A DNA stretch of 64,000 bases from Candidatus Methanoperedens sp. Its GTDB lineage: Archaea > Halobacteriota > Methanosarcinia > Methanosarcinales > Methanoperedenaceae. Below the pieces are notes generated by a model. It saw nothing but the letters and a program-made list of their open reading frames with translations. It had not been told where the DNA came from and made no database searches. The stretch covers positions 62,001 to 126,000 of the forward strand of contig VEPM01000001.1 in the NCBI GenBank assembly GCA_012026795.1, given 5' to 3'. Positions 16,326-24,259 of the stretch are shown here, piece after piece (within the stretch, counting starts at the first letter, position 1; the number at the start of each line of letters is the position of its first letter). Both the position numbers and the translations under genes were made by a program.

Positions 16326-16547
16326 CTACTCTACAGGACTTAACATGATAATATTATTTCCTCTCAGGATGACAGAACCAAGGGAGCGCGATTTTACGCC
16401 CTCTATGATTTCATATGTATCATTCAGGTGCAGATTTAAATATTCATCTGCACTTTCAAGCTTTCCCTCAAGGGTATGTTTGTCTCCTTTCATCTCAACC
16501 TGTATAATCGTACCAATCAATGTCTGGACTTTTTTAGTGGGGAACAA
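16326..16547 (-). CDS. Sm-like archaeal RNA-binding protein
   Basis: 73 residues with the Sm fold pattern: first motif LEGKLESADEYLNLHLND (about residues 26-43) and second motif SVILRGNNIIMLSP at the end, where RGNNI corresponds to the RNA-contacting RGxxI of Lsm proteins. Such proteins form hexa- or heptameric rings that bind U-rich RNA. The start is a TTG at 16547 with GAGG 8 bases upstream, since no ATG lies in frame nearby. It is 9 bases from the next gene of the run. Confidence 0.85.
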   Translation of the reverse strand: MFPTKKVQTLIGTIIQVEMKGDKHTLEGKLESADEYLNLHLNDTYEIIEGVKSRSLGSVILRGNNIIMLSPVE

Positions 16548-16578
16548 GATATTTGCCTCTATTTTCTTTTATAATCCT

Positions 16579-17304
16579 TCATTTATCGTTTAGTACTTCA
16601 ATTTTTGCATTGTCCATGAGACCATGGACTTTTCGGGGATGATCGAGTATTGTTATTCCTTCAAGTTCGCCTAGGATTTTCACGTTATTTGAATCAATAT
16701 CACGGACTTTAATTTTTGTTAATCCACCTATTATCGCACCATAACTACATAATTGTACGCAAAATCCGCATCCATTGCATTTTAATAGATCGATCTGATC
16801 GGTAATTGCCTTATTCGGGCATTCTTTCATCGGCAGGCAAATCTCACACTTCTTACAGATCTCCCTGTCTATGAAGAAGGGCATTTTTGATTCTATATGT
16901 CCTTCGATATCAACGGGAACAATATAAACCGGGACATTTCCTTTTACAGCCTGAGCAACAGCATTTGTAACGAGAGTATCTGCTATTCCATACGCAAGTT
17001 TGGCTATAGTGTTTGAAGTTGCAGGGGTTAAGATAAGAGCATCATACTTTTTCAATAGCAATCTTCCGGCTTTCGGAAAGCTTGCACCCTGCTCCTGCTC
17101 ATAAAAGCACTCTTCAAGATAGTTGCCGCCTGAAATATTAATTAGATCATTTCGCAATCCATACATTTTAATTACTTCTTCTGCGGCACGCGATACAAAC
17201 GATGTAACCTTAAGTTCCCTGTTCTTTTCTTTTAATTCTTTAAAAACATCAAAGCTGTCACGTAAAAAATGTCCTGCGCCAGTGATACACCATGCAAGTT
17301 TCAT
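16579..17304 (-). CDS. dmrX: dihydromethanopterin reductase (acceptor)-like flavoprotein with ferredoxin domain
   Basis: The N-terminal about 155 residues form a flavoprotein (HFCD/Lot6-like) fold: [19 protein letters not shown] and [24 protein letters not shown], where the PATSNT loop contacts FMN. A double [4Fe-4S] domain follows: [14 protein letters not shown] and [15 protein letters not shown] (about residues 152-195). This is the arrangement of methanosarcinal DmrX, which reduces dihydromethanopterin to tetrahydromethanopterin, the last step of C1-carrier synthesis. Related archaeoflavoproteins of unknown role share the fold, so the assignment is likely but not certain. It overlaps purC by 4 bases. 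Confidence 0.75.
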   Translation of the reverse strand: MKLAWCITGAGHFLRDSFDVFKELKEKNRELKVTSFVSRAAEEVIKMYGLRNDLINISGGNYLEECFYEQEQGASFPKAGRLLLKKYDALILTPATSNTIAKLAYGIADTLVTNAVAQAVKGNVPVYIVPVDIEGHIESKMPFFIDREICKKCEICLPMKECPNKAITDQIDLLKCNGCGFCVQLCSYGAIIGGLTKIKVRDIDSNNVKILGELEGITILDHPRKVHGLMDNAKIEVLNDK

Positions 17305-18026
17305 TTTACGTTCTTGAATATTTCAGGTACTATTCTTCTTGCCACTTCCCGATATGCAGCCACAAGGTCGCCTTTATCGAACCTGAACACATCCTTGTCA
17401 AGCGATTCTCCGGTTGTCTTGTCCCAGAACCTGCATGTATCGCAGGATATCTCATCCGCAAGTATGATTTTACCCTTATGTCTTCCGAATTCAAGCTTAA
17501 AATCCGGGAGCAGAAGGTTCCTCTTATCCAGGTAATCAACAAGGATAGAGTTGATCGAAATTGCAATTTTTCGAATTTCCGAAAGTTCCGACCCTGTTGC
17601 AAGCCCAAGAGCAAGTGCGATATCATCATTGATCATAGGATCGCCGTGTTCATCGCTCTTATAATCGAAAACCAAAATCGGAGGATTAAGTTTCTGGCCA
17701 GTCTCAAATGGGTATTTCCTGACAAGTGAGCCTGCCGCGATATTCCTTACAATGACTTCGATTTTTATAATGTCCACAGCATCCACGACCATTTCGGTAT
17801 CTGAAATCATGCTGTTAAAATGGGTTTTGATACCTCTGTCTTCAAGGAGCGTTAAGAGTTTCGCTGCGATCTGCGCATTGTAATATCCTTTCTTTGGCGC
17901 TTCGCTTTTCTTCTTACCATCAAACGCCGTAAGGCTGTTCCTGAATTCCATTATCAGCTTTTCAGGATCATCGGTTTTAAAAACGGTCTTTGCCTTGCCA
18001 GAATAAAGTTCCGAGAGCTTGATCAT
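17301..18026 (-). CDS. purC: phosphoribosylaminoimidazole-succinocarboxamide synthase
   Basis: PurC ligates aspartate to CAIR in de novo purine synthesis, using ATP. The 241-residue protein shows the family's N-terminal [18 protein letters not shown], the [21 protein letters not shown] strand (NIAAGS is the SAICAR synthetase signature) and [23 protein letters not shown], which includes the signature 2 region. Its length is normal. It is the first gene of the run purC-dmrX-lsm-wHTH; the 185-bp gap to the divergent albA carries the promoters of both. Confidence 0.95.
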   Translation of the reverse strand: MIKLSELYSGKAKTVFKTDDPEKLIMEFRNSLTAFDGKKKSEAPKKGYYNAQIAAKLLTLLEDRGIKTHFNSMISDTEMVVDAVDIIKIEVIVRNIAAGSLVRKYPFETGQKLNPPILVFDYKSDEHGDPMINDDIALALGLATGSELSEIRKIAISINSILVDYLDKRNLLLPDFKLEFGRHKGKIILADEISCDTCRFWDKTTGESLDKDVFRFDKGDLVAAYREVARRIVPEIFKNVK

Positions 18027-18212
18027 TATTTCCCTACTGGTATCTTTTTGGATATAAAGCAGACGGTTAAATTAATACACAACGACCGGAAATTGAACCG
18101 CAGTATTGCGATAATTTAGCTTTTATGTATTATTTTGCTCATAAAAAAAATTTCGGTAAATATATGTAGGTGGATTGTATTTATGTCTTAAAAAAATCAG
18201 GGAGACAACACA

Positions 18213-18482
18213 ATGACAGAGGATAATGTAGTATTTATCGGGAACAAACCGGTGATGAATTATGTTCTTGCAATAGTTACACAGTTCAATAATGGAGCTG
18301 CGGAAATTTATGTAAAAGCAAGAGGAAAAGCAATATCAAGGGCAGTTGATGCTGTAGAAGTTTCAAGGAACAGGTTTTTGCCTGAAACAAGAGTAAAAGA
18401 GATAAAGATCGGGACAGAAAAAATTACAACCGACCGGGGAGATTCCAACGTTTCTACGATAGAGATTGTTCTGGCAAAATAG
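18213..18482 (+). CDS. albA: Alba chromatin protein
   Basis: Alba is a small abundant dimeric DNA/RNA-binding protein of archaeal chromatin. The 89-residue protein has the conserved [13 protein letters not shown] start, in which the Lys is the residue acetylated in Sulfolobus Alba, then [18 protein letters not shown] and the C-terminal STIEIVLAK. Strong signals precede it: a TATA-like AAATATATG (about 18159-18167) and GGGAG 9 bases before ATG 18213. Confidence 0.96.
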   Translation: MTEDNVVFIGNKPVMNYVLAIVTQFNNGAAEIYVKARGKAISRAVDAVEVSRNRFLPETRVKEIKIGTEKITTDRGDSNVSTIEIVLAK

Positions 18483-18551
18483 CTCCAACATTCTTGAAAT
18501 ATCACAATAATTATTTAACTTGAAAAATCATATGAATATTCAAGTGATCAA

Positions 18552-18873
18552 ATGCCAACTACGGTAGAAATAAAGGGCGAGTTCGAGATAAAAATAAAGC
18601 GGTTGATAGATGCAGGATTATATGGGAACATGGCCGAAGCTGTTCGTGATGCTCTGCGCCATATGCTCCGGGAGTACGATGAGAAAGAGATTGCAGTGGG
18701 ACTATACAGGCAGGGAAAAGTATCACTTGCCAAGGCAGCCGCAATTGCGGGGGTCTCAAATAACCAGAATGAAAAGCATCCTTGTTGAAAAAGAAATTAA
18801 TCCCAGACTCGGAGTTGAAGGTGTCAAAGAATTATGCGAGGACTATGAAACCCTGAAGGGGACATCAGATTGA
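18552..18873 (+). pseudogene. UPF0175-family antitoxin, frameshifted
   Basis: The N-terminal frame from ATG 18552 reads as a UPF0175 antitoxin: VEIKGEFEIKIKRLIDAG, then LRHMLREYDEKE, VGLYRQGKVSLAKAAAIAGVS. Near 18764 the frame is lost. The family's C-terminus continues in the next frame (RMKSILVEKEINPRLGVEGV...ELCEDYETL) and ends at 18873, with TGA overlapping the toxin start. A single indel explains the break. The gene is normally 80-105 residues; here the two frames add up to about that. It is broken unless programmed frameshifting occurs, for which I see no slippery site. Confidence 0.8.
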
Positions 18874-19300
18874 TAGTGCTGGATACAAGCGTCGTAAGTG
18901 CCTTTTCTGAAATCAGAAGGTTTCCTCTGTTAAAAGAGATTTTAGATCGGTTAGGGGTAAACTCCATAATTCCGCATACCGTAGAAAAGGAAATTATCTT
19001 TTTGAAAAATATCTTATCTCACTGCATGATGGTGAATCAGGTGTTATCACACTGGCAAAAAAACATGACTGGATCGCAGCGCTTGATGATCTTGATGCCA
19101 GGAAGGTCGCAAAAAAGGAACATGTGAAGGTCACAGGCACACTGGGATTGCTTAAAATCGGGTATGAACTTTGCCCGATAAAAGATAAACCGGAACTTAA
19201 GAAAATAATAAATGATCTGATAGCCACAGGATTTTTTTTAACACCTGATATCATAGAAGGTATTCTGGATACAGAAAAGAAACCGAAAAATAGGATTTGA
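18870..19300 (+). pseudogene. PIN-domain toxin (DUF3368 type), frameshifted
   Basis: A TTG at 18870 overlaps the antitoxin stop. The first 42 codons read LDTSVVSAFSEI...LLKEILDRLG, with the first catalytic Asp of the PIN fold in VLDTS. Near 19005 the frame shifts; the C-terminal half continues in another frame (SLHDGESGVITLAKKHD, then ALDDLDARKVAKK with the catalytic Asp pair, and GTLGLLKIGYELCPI) to TGA 19300. A stretch of some 20-30 residues around the second acidic residue seems to be missing as well. DUF3368 proteins normally pair with UPF0175, so the two broken genes are one dead module. Confidence 0.8.
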
Positions 19301-19318
19301 ATATGGGCTATCATGCGG

Positions 19319-19452
19319 GCGAAAAAAACTATTATTATCACGGCTGTAGCTCAAGATCATAAAACTGGGGAAGTTATCGTGGTAGCATTTATGGACAGGG
19401 AAGCTCTCCATAAGACTATCGTAGGAAATAAAACGGATGATATAAAAAGCGA
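19319..19452 (+). pseudogene. hisI fragment (phosphoribosyl-AMP cyclohydrolase)
   Basis: About 44 codons read ITAVAQDHKTGEVIVVAFM followed by DREALHKTI, which is the N-terminal strand-helix of HisI. Both the true N-terminus and everything after the HKTI helix are missing, including the zinc-binding Cys and His residues. The left border coincides with a copy of the ATCATGCGGG string found at the MITE-like element of 1382-1553; the right border runs into the GNAT gene of the opposite strand. It is a scrap left by rearrangement; a functional hisI must lie elsewhere. Confidence 0.65.
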
Positions 19453-19468
19453 TCAAGGATATCTCAAA

Positions 19469-20023
19469 TTAGTTTTCAAATTCTTCCAGAGATTCTTTAG
19501 GTTTTATACTTGCATATATTGGATACATATTCAGATACATTTTTGGAAACTCGCTACTACTATATCCTTCCACTTCTTTAAAATTATGTTTTTTATAAAA
19601 ATCTATGGAATTGACTTTAGAATCCACTGTTATATATCTGCAGCCAATTTCTTTAGAAATAGATATGGATTTTCCTATCGCGGCTAACAATAAGAATCTA
19701 CCGATACCTATTCTTTCAAAACTCCTACCCACAGCAACCCTTCCAATTTTAATGGCCGGATATTTTGTATATTGGTAGTCAACAACTCTTTCATCTTCGT
19801 CTATTGATTGAACTCCAATCGTGTCTGCAAGTAGCGTTATATATCCAACAAGAGTCTCTCTCCAAAAACACAAGTAGGTTCTGCTTATCATATTTTCTTG
19901 ATCTTCCAGGGCATCATTTGTCAAGAATTCGTTTAGTTCAGAACTTGTTGAATTAAAAGAAGATAGTCTATACCTCTGTGTCAATGGGAATATTTGTAGC
20001 TCATCATGAGGGATTTGAGCCAT
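19469..20023 (-). CDS. GNAT-family acetyltransferase, probable toxin
   Basis: 184 residues with a GNAT fold: a start resembling the toxin group (LTQRYRLSSFNSTSSELNEFL, of which SSFNSTSSELNEFL matches the 'F.cg...Ld.fL' entry seen in TacT-like toxins), the acetyl-CoA-binding loop R-x-x-G-x-G in SFERIGIGRFLL, and a terminal DFYKKHNFKE. Such proteins often acetylate aminoacyl-tRNA and occur with a small antitoxin. It lies 5 bases after a 48-codon gene on the same strand (20029-20175), a typical toxin-antitoxin layout. A housekeeping acetyltransferase is the alternative. Confidence 0.75.
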   Translation of the reverse strand: MAQIPHDELQIFPLTQRYRLSSFNSTSSELNEFLTNDALEDQENMISRTYLCFWRETLVGYITLLADTIGVQSIDEDERVVDYQYTKYPAIKIGRVAVGRSFERIGIGRFLLLAAIGKSISISKEIGCRYITVDSKVNSIDFYKKHNFKEVEGYSSSEFPKMYLNMYPIYASIKPKESLEEFEN

Positions 20024-20028
20024 TAACC

Positions 20029-20175
20029 TTAAAATTTATGAGTTTTGTAGATATACATAGCTTCTTTGAACATCTTTTTCTGTTCTTCTGTTACTTTTGG
20101 ATTATTCTCATTCTCCCAGAAGTCTTTTGCATCCTTCCCTGTGAGAATTAATCCTAACTCAATCGGCTTGGCCAT
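20029..20175 (-). CDS. 48-residue putative antitoxin of the GNAT gene
   Basis: A short frame, ATG 20175 to TAA 20029, reads MAKPIELGLILTGKDAKDFW, then an acidic turn and KVTEEQKKMFKEAMYIYKT. GAGG lies 5 bases upstream, and the GNAT gene begins 5 bases downstream, so it is a real gene with a coupled partner. The layout (short N-terminal strand, then one amphipathic helix) suits a small antitoxin that wraps around the toxin. It is not a ribbon-helix-helix DUF1778 protein, which is the usual partner of GNAT toxins. Confidence 0.65.
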   Translation of the reverse strand: MAKPIELGLILTGKDAKDFWENENNPKVTEEQKKMFKEAMYIYKTHKF

Positions 20176-20270
20176 TTTTCCTCATTTATTATTTTCATTT
20201 TATCTATGAAATATCACAATACTTCACTGGTTTACAATAATCTTACTATAGCTATTTCCCTATTTATATT

Positions 20271-20357
20271 ATTCCCGTTTTTTCCCGTTTTTTCCCGTTT
20301 TTTCCCGTTTTTTCCCGTTTTTTCCCGTTTTTTCCCATTTTTTCCCATTTTTTCCCA
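20271..20357. repeat. 10-bp tandem repeat TTTCCCGTTT
   Basis: Almost nine head-to-tail copies of a 10-base unit (core TTCCCGTTTT) run from about 20271 to 20357. The first units are identical; the last two have A instead of G in the fifth position (CCCATTTT). The array lies in the gap between the GNAT pair and the end of the split ccmF and encodes nothing. All C runs are on the same strand and recur once per helical turn. Confidence 0.95.
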
Positions 20358-20396
20358 CCAAAAATCTGAATATTAGTTTGTGGTATTTTATTATAA

Positions 20397-20996
20397 TCAA
20401 TTATTCAATAAAATCAAACCCATTTTCTCAGGATAAAATGAAAATAAATTCCCCACCGTAATCAATACAACCCCGATCCAGAATATCAACAAATGTAAAG
20501 GACTATCCCTAAAACTCACAAAATTCAATATAATAATAACAAACCCAAAATGCAGGAGCGATGACCCCATCCTTGCAATATATCCTTCCTTTTCGAACCT
20601 GATGGATTTGCTCTTACTGATCGTCATTATAAGAACAACAGCCTGAACCACAGTCATTACCGCAAGGATAAATCCCAATCCCTTCTCCAATCCCGAAAAA
20701 ACCGTAATGATCACTGTTATCCCCAGGATTGCAGCGCTGAATTTTACCAGGATATCCTGTTCAAAGAGCCTTTTAGGAATGCATAGCCCAAGTGAAATAA
20801 GAAGCAATATCAGGAACGGATAAAGGTATGAATTCATTTCATCAATATACTGGCTGTATTGTGCGGTCTGTGTCCACCGGGAATCGACAGCAAGGTAATT
20901 GTAATACGTAATCCCGTAAAGGCTTACTGCCCCTATTCCAAAAAGGATGAGCGTGGTCAGGATTATCAAATAAAAATCGTAATTTTTAAGCTTCAA
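20397..20996 (-). CDS. CcmF C-terminal part (split cytochrome c maturation protein)
   Basis: 199 residues, several membrane helices, start at TTG 20996 that overlaps the stop of the upstream gene by 4 bases (TTGA); the longer frame to 21098 runs antiparallel to no purpose through the coding sequence of its neighbour. The segment EGYIARMGSSLLHFGFVIII matches the late CcmF region in which an Arg-x-Gly ... His-x-Gly element lies at the start of a helix. Together with the gene before it, it reconstitutes a CcmF-like heme lyase component. In several archaea CcmF is likewise split. Confidence 0.65.
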   Translation of the reverse strand: MKLKNYDFYLIILTTLILFGIGAVSLYGITYYNYLAVDSRWTQTAQYSQYIDEMNSYLYPFLILLLISLGLCIPKRLFEQDILVKFSAAILGITVIITVFSGLEKGLGFILAVMTVVQAVVLIMTISKSKSIRFEKEGYIARMGSSLLHFGFVIIILNFVSFRDSPLHLLIFWIGVVLITVGNLFSFYPEKMGLILLNN

Positions 20997-21979
20997 GGCT
21001 GCACCACCGAATGTATTCCCGGGACAATATACGTAAGAAGATATGTAAATATCAAAGATGCAAAACAAATAATCCCAAGATATGCAGTAGTTTTCCACAT
21101 TTTGCCTTTGCTGACATAAATACGGGAGTGCAGGTATGCGCTATAAAGCACCCACATCATTATCGAACCGCTGATCTTTGGGTCCCACCACCATGCGCTG
21201 TCCTTCCATGCTTCAATAGCCCAGGGGTATCCGATAAGCATGCCTGTAGTCAGAAGAATGTAACCGATCTTTGCATAACGATAAGCAATTTCATCATAGA
21301 ACCTGTCTTTTCTAAAGAGCATGTAAACGCACGCTGCAAAAGTGATAATGAGGGATGCGTATGCAATAAACAGCATTGGCGGATGTGTCCACATATATGT
21401 TGAATTATAATAATAGTTTACGCGGCCATAGAGTGTTCCTGCTATCTCGAAAATCCTCATATCACTTGATAAGAGCAATGCATACCAGCGCGTTATTTCA
21501 CCATTCACTATCGGAAGAGGGTCTTTGAAAGGATTTGAGAAAAAATATACAACAACGGAAAAAATTGATAATATCACACCGAGGAAAGACATTATATCTT
21601 TCCTTTTCGTAACGGTCAGGGCAAATATTGATGCACACATTGCCCAGAAGTACAGTTTTTCCGATTCTATCCAGAGAGGGATAGCGAACCTGCTGCTTTC
21701 AACAGGGATCATCCGGCCCATTTCAGAGGGGTACTCGATCAAAACATTATTGTAAATCTGGGTGTGGAACCATGCAAGCATTAAGAATCCGGTTAAATAA
21801 AGCCCTGTTGAAATATACAGGCATTTCATAAGATAATCATAATATTTGCTATTTTTTTTAATTGAATAAAGAATTGAAAATATCCCCTGGAATAATGATA
21901 TTATAAGAATATATGTGATCACAGGCTGCCCGATCGTTCCCAGGAATTCCCTTGCTGCAATGTATTCCTCAAAACCCAT
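20993..21979 (-). CDS. CcmF/CcsA-type cytochrome c maturation protein (N-terminal part of split CcmF)
   Basis: 328 residues with about nine membrane helices. It has the CcmF signature HPPMLFIAYAS (about residue 206), a heme-handling WWD region WAIEAWKDSAWWWDPK (about 255-270), and ends with TYIVPGIHSVVQP, the His element that in CcmF follows the WWD domain. It therefore stops in the middle of a standard CcmF, and the rest is in the next gene. The WWD motif deviates: WDPKI in place of WDPKE. The protein presents heme to apocytochromes outside the membrane, as needed by a multiheme-cytochrome-rich archaeon. Confidence 0.8.
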   Translation of the reverse strand: MGFEEYIAAREFLGTIGQPVITYILIISLFQGIFSILYSIKKNSKYYDYLMKCLYISTGLYLTGFLMLAWFHTQIYNNVLIEYPSEMGRMIPVESSRFAIPLWIESEKLYFWAMCASIFALTVTKRKDIMSFLGVILSIFSVVVYFFSNPFKDPLPIVNGEITRWYALLLSSDMRIFEIAGTLYGRVNYYYNSTYMWTHPPMLFIAYASLIITFAACVYMLFRKDRFYDEIAYRYAKIGYILLTTGMLIGYPWAIEAWKDSAWWWDPKISGSIMMWVLYSAYLHSRIYVSKGKMWKTTAYLGIICFASLIFTYLLTYIVPGIHSVVQP

Positions 21980-22431
21980 TATAGATCGATCTCCATAACG
22001 GGTTTGCCACCAACTGTCTGGGGAGCAAGCCAGTCGATGACTGAAAAGAGCTCACTCAAATTCTGCGCCGATATTTCTACATTGATAGAACCCAGGCTTT
22101 CCTTTCCTGCGGGAAAATTCAATTTACCGATATAAGCAACCTGTTTATTCAAACGGAATTTTGTAGTATTACCTTCAATCCCGTTCAAAAAGATCTTGCG
22201 CGCCGTATCAAGGATCCGTTCTTCCCTTAAGCGCAAATGCAAAGTTCGTAAGCTTTCAAGACCGCCCTTGCCAGACAGTTCCGGGATTTCTGGTCCTTGA
22301 AGATTGAGTTCAACAGGGAAAAAGTTCGAAATGGCCTTTTCAACTTTCTCCTGCATTTCTGTGGGATTGACAGGAGCTGAAATTTTTACTGATACATTCA
22401 TTTCTGATGCGTTCGTTACCGGTACATTCAT
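21979..22431 (-). CDS. UPF0201 family protein
   Basis: 150 residues of the archaeal UPF0201 family: VSVKISAPVNPTE, then VEKAISNFFPVELNLQG, LRLREERILDTARKIFLNG, FRLNKQVAYIGKLNF and the terminal DWLAPQTVGGKPV. The family is found in almost all euryarchaea and is thought to be RNA-related, but its activity is unknown. It overlaps the UPF0200 kinase gene by 4 bases; this pair is a conserved archaeal neighbourhood. Confidence 0.85.
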   Translation of the reverse strand: MNVPVTNASEMNVSVKISAPVNPTEMQEKVEKAISNFFPVELNLQGPEIPELSGKGGLESLRTLHLRLREERILDTARKIFLNGIEGNTTKFRLNKQVAYIGKLNFPAGKESLGSINVEISAQNLSELFSVIDWLAPQTVGGKPVMEIDL

Positions 22432-22967
22432 ATTTTTCCCAGCAATAGTTCGATTTGTTTCCGGAATTTCTCAATAGTTTCAATGTTATCGATAGTTATA
22501 TCGGCTTTTTCTATGGCCTTATCCAGTCCCCATCCTTTTTCCCGTTCATCCCGTCTCTTTAGTTCTCCGGCACTATTCATGTCATCAGACCGGGCGCGCT
22601 TTCTTACCCTTTCAAACCGCATCTCAAAAGGCGTATGGATAGCTATGAGCATAAAATCATTACCGAATTCTTTTTTAAAATATTCTATTTCATTAATATT
22701 TCGTGTGCCATCAACTACGACAACAGGATTCTTGATCAGGCGTATTTTCGGGACACATCGCTTTGCGATTATATCCATTCCCTTTTCCCGCCGAAGTGAA
22801 GTTCCGGTGCCCCCGATATTTTCATCAGTTGGAGGCAGACCTCTTTGAGCAGTTTCTTCCCTTACAACATCCCCCATATTGACAACAGGAATTCCAAAAT
22901 TTTTTGCTATAGCCGCAGCTTCTGATTTTCCCGATGCGGGCATTCCGACAAATGCAATGAGCTTCAT
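22428..22967 (-). CDS. UPF0200 family nucleotide kinase-like protein
   Basis: 179 residues with a P-loop at the N-terminus (FVGMPASGKSEA), NMGDVVREE, a Walker-B-like VVVVDGTRN, and a lid helix with the Arg pair RKRARSDD. It belongs to the dephospho-CoA-kinase-like/adenylate-kinase-like NTPases of archaea. The substrate is unknown: archaeal dephospho-CoA kinase is a different, GTP-using protein, so the CoaE label should not be copied. It is the first gene of a pair with UPF0201. Confidence 0.85.
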   Translation of the reverse strand: MKLIAFVGMPASGKSEAAAIAKNFGIPVVNMGDVVREETAQRGLPPTDENIGGTGTSLRREKGMDIIAKRCVPKIRLIKNPVVVVDGTRNINEIEYFKKEFGNDFMLIAIHTPFEMRFERVRKRARSDDMNSAGELKRRDEREKGWGLDKAIEKADITIDNIETIEKFRKQIELLLGKI

Positions 22968-23044
22968 GGAACCGATTAATTTAGCTGGAAGTTAATAAAT
23001 CTATCCACCTAAAATTTATATGCTATTAGCCAAAAGTATAGGAC

Positions 23045-24256
23045 ATGAATGATGCAATTGCAAAGTCCCCGGTTGCAGGGGGGACAATTAATAAAGATCC
23101 TGAAGACGATATAGCTAAATTGCAAGAAACAGTTCAAATAATGAAGGACCAGATAAAAGACATGCATTCAAGGCTTCTTGAAGCAGCGGTCCTGAACAAT
23201 AAATACATCCAGACTATCCAGGAATATCAGACACAGATAGAACAATTGAAAAAGCCGCCTCTCTTTATTTGCAGCGTCGTTGAGATCCTTGGGGATATGG
23301 CGCTATTAAGACAGCACGGCAGCAACCAGGAAATTGTTACAAAAATCCCTGATGATATGATCTCTGATATTGAAGCTGGCGCCCGTGTTGCTGTCACCGG
23401 CAATCTTGCAATCGTCCAGGTATTATCAAAATCAGTAGATGTAAGAGCGCGGGTCATGGAACTGATTGAAAGCCCGAATATCGATTATGATATGATCGGT
23501 GGATTGAAAAGACAAATAAATGAAGTCATAGAAACTCTTGAGCTTCCTTTAACAAATCCTGAGCTATTTATTGACGTCGGGGTCGAACCTCCTCACGGAA
23601 TTATGCTTTACGGCCCGCCGGGGAATGGCAAGACACTTGTTGCAAAAGCCGTGGCTCACAGGGCAAAGGCGACTTTTATCAGGATGAGCGGAAGCGAGCT
23701 TGTCCAGAAATATATAGGTGAAGGTGCAAGGCTTGTAAGGGATGTTTTTGATATGGCCAGGGAAAAAGCGCCAAGTATTGTTTTTATCGATGAGATCGAC
23801 TCGGTGGGAAGCAGAAGGACATACGATGGCACTACGGGTTCATCGGAAGTGAACAGGACGATGGTGCAGTTACTTTCCGAGCTTGATGGATTTGATGCGC
23901 GCGGGGACGTTAAAATAGTAGCTGCTACGAACCGTATCGATCTTCTTGATCCCGCTCTTTTAAGACCTGGAAGGTTTGACAGGATTATCGAAATACCCTC
24001 GCCTGACGCAGAAGGAAGGGAAGAAATATTAAAGATCCACATCAGGAACATGAAACTTGAAAATGTGGATATTGATGAGCTTGTAGAAATGACGGACGGT
24101 TTGAGCGGCGCCGAATTAAAGGCTATCGTCACTGAAGCTGGAATGTTCGTAATAAGACGGAAAGGAAGAGCAGTCAACATGCAGGACTTCAAGGATGCCT
24201 ACAATAAGCTGATCATCAAGGAATCGAAAGAAGAAGTTGCGGGAATGTTCGTGTAA
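23045..24256 (+). CDS. pan: proteasome-activating nucleotidase
   Basis: PAN is the hexameric AAA+ unfoldase that feeds the archaeal 20S proteasome. The 403-residue protein has an N-terminal coiled coil (about residues 16-75), an OB domain, Walker A GPPGNGKT (Asn where Thr is usual), Walker B IVFIDEIDSVG, sensor AATNRIDLLD, the Arg-finger region RPGRFDR, and a C-terminal MFV that satisfies the hydrophobic-Tyr/Phe-X docking rule for the proteasome alpha ring. Length is standard. It is followed after 3 bases by an AIM24-family gene. Confidence 0.95.
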   Translation: MNDAIAKSPVAGGTINKDPEDDIAKLQETVQIMKDQIKDMHSRLLEAAVLNNKYIQTIQEYQTQIEQLKKPPLFICSVVEILGDMALLRQHGSNQEIVTKIPDDMISDIEAGARVAVTGNLAIVQVLSKSVDVRARVMELIESPNIDYDMIGGLKRQINEVIETLELPLTNPELFIDVGVEPPHGIMLYGPPGNGKTLVAKAVAHRAKATFIRMSGSELVQKYIGEGARLVRDVFDMAREKAPSIVFIDEIDSVGSRRTYDGTTGSSEVNRTMVQLLSELDGFDARGDVKIVAATNRIDLLDPALLRPGRFDRIIEIPSPDAEGREEILKIHIRNMKLENVDIDELVEMTDGLSGAELKAIVTEAGMFVIRRKGRAVNMQDFKDAYNKLIIKESKEEVAGMFV

Positions 24257-24259
24257 ATT

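Noticed and set aside
18213-18482. Search for tRNA or rRNA genes across the window, including around albA and purC
   Set aside because: I found no cloverleaf-like segment with TTCRANY and matching acceptor stem, and no rRNA-like sequence.
20271-20357. Tandem array read as a possible CRISPR
   Set aside because: The unit is 10 bp with no unique spacers and no cas genes nearby; it is a minisatellite.
22428-22967. UPF0200 protein as dephospho-CoA kinase CoaE
   Set aside because: Archaeal dephospho-CoA kinase belongs to a different GTP-dependent family; the P-loop fold alone does not identify the substrate.
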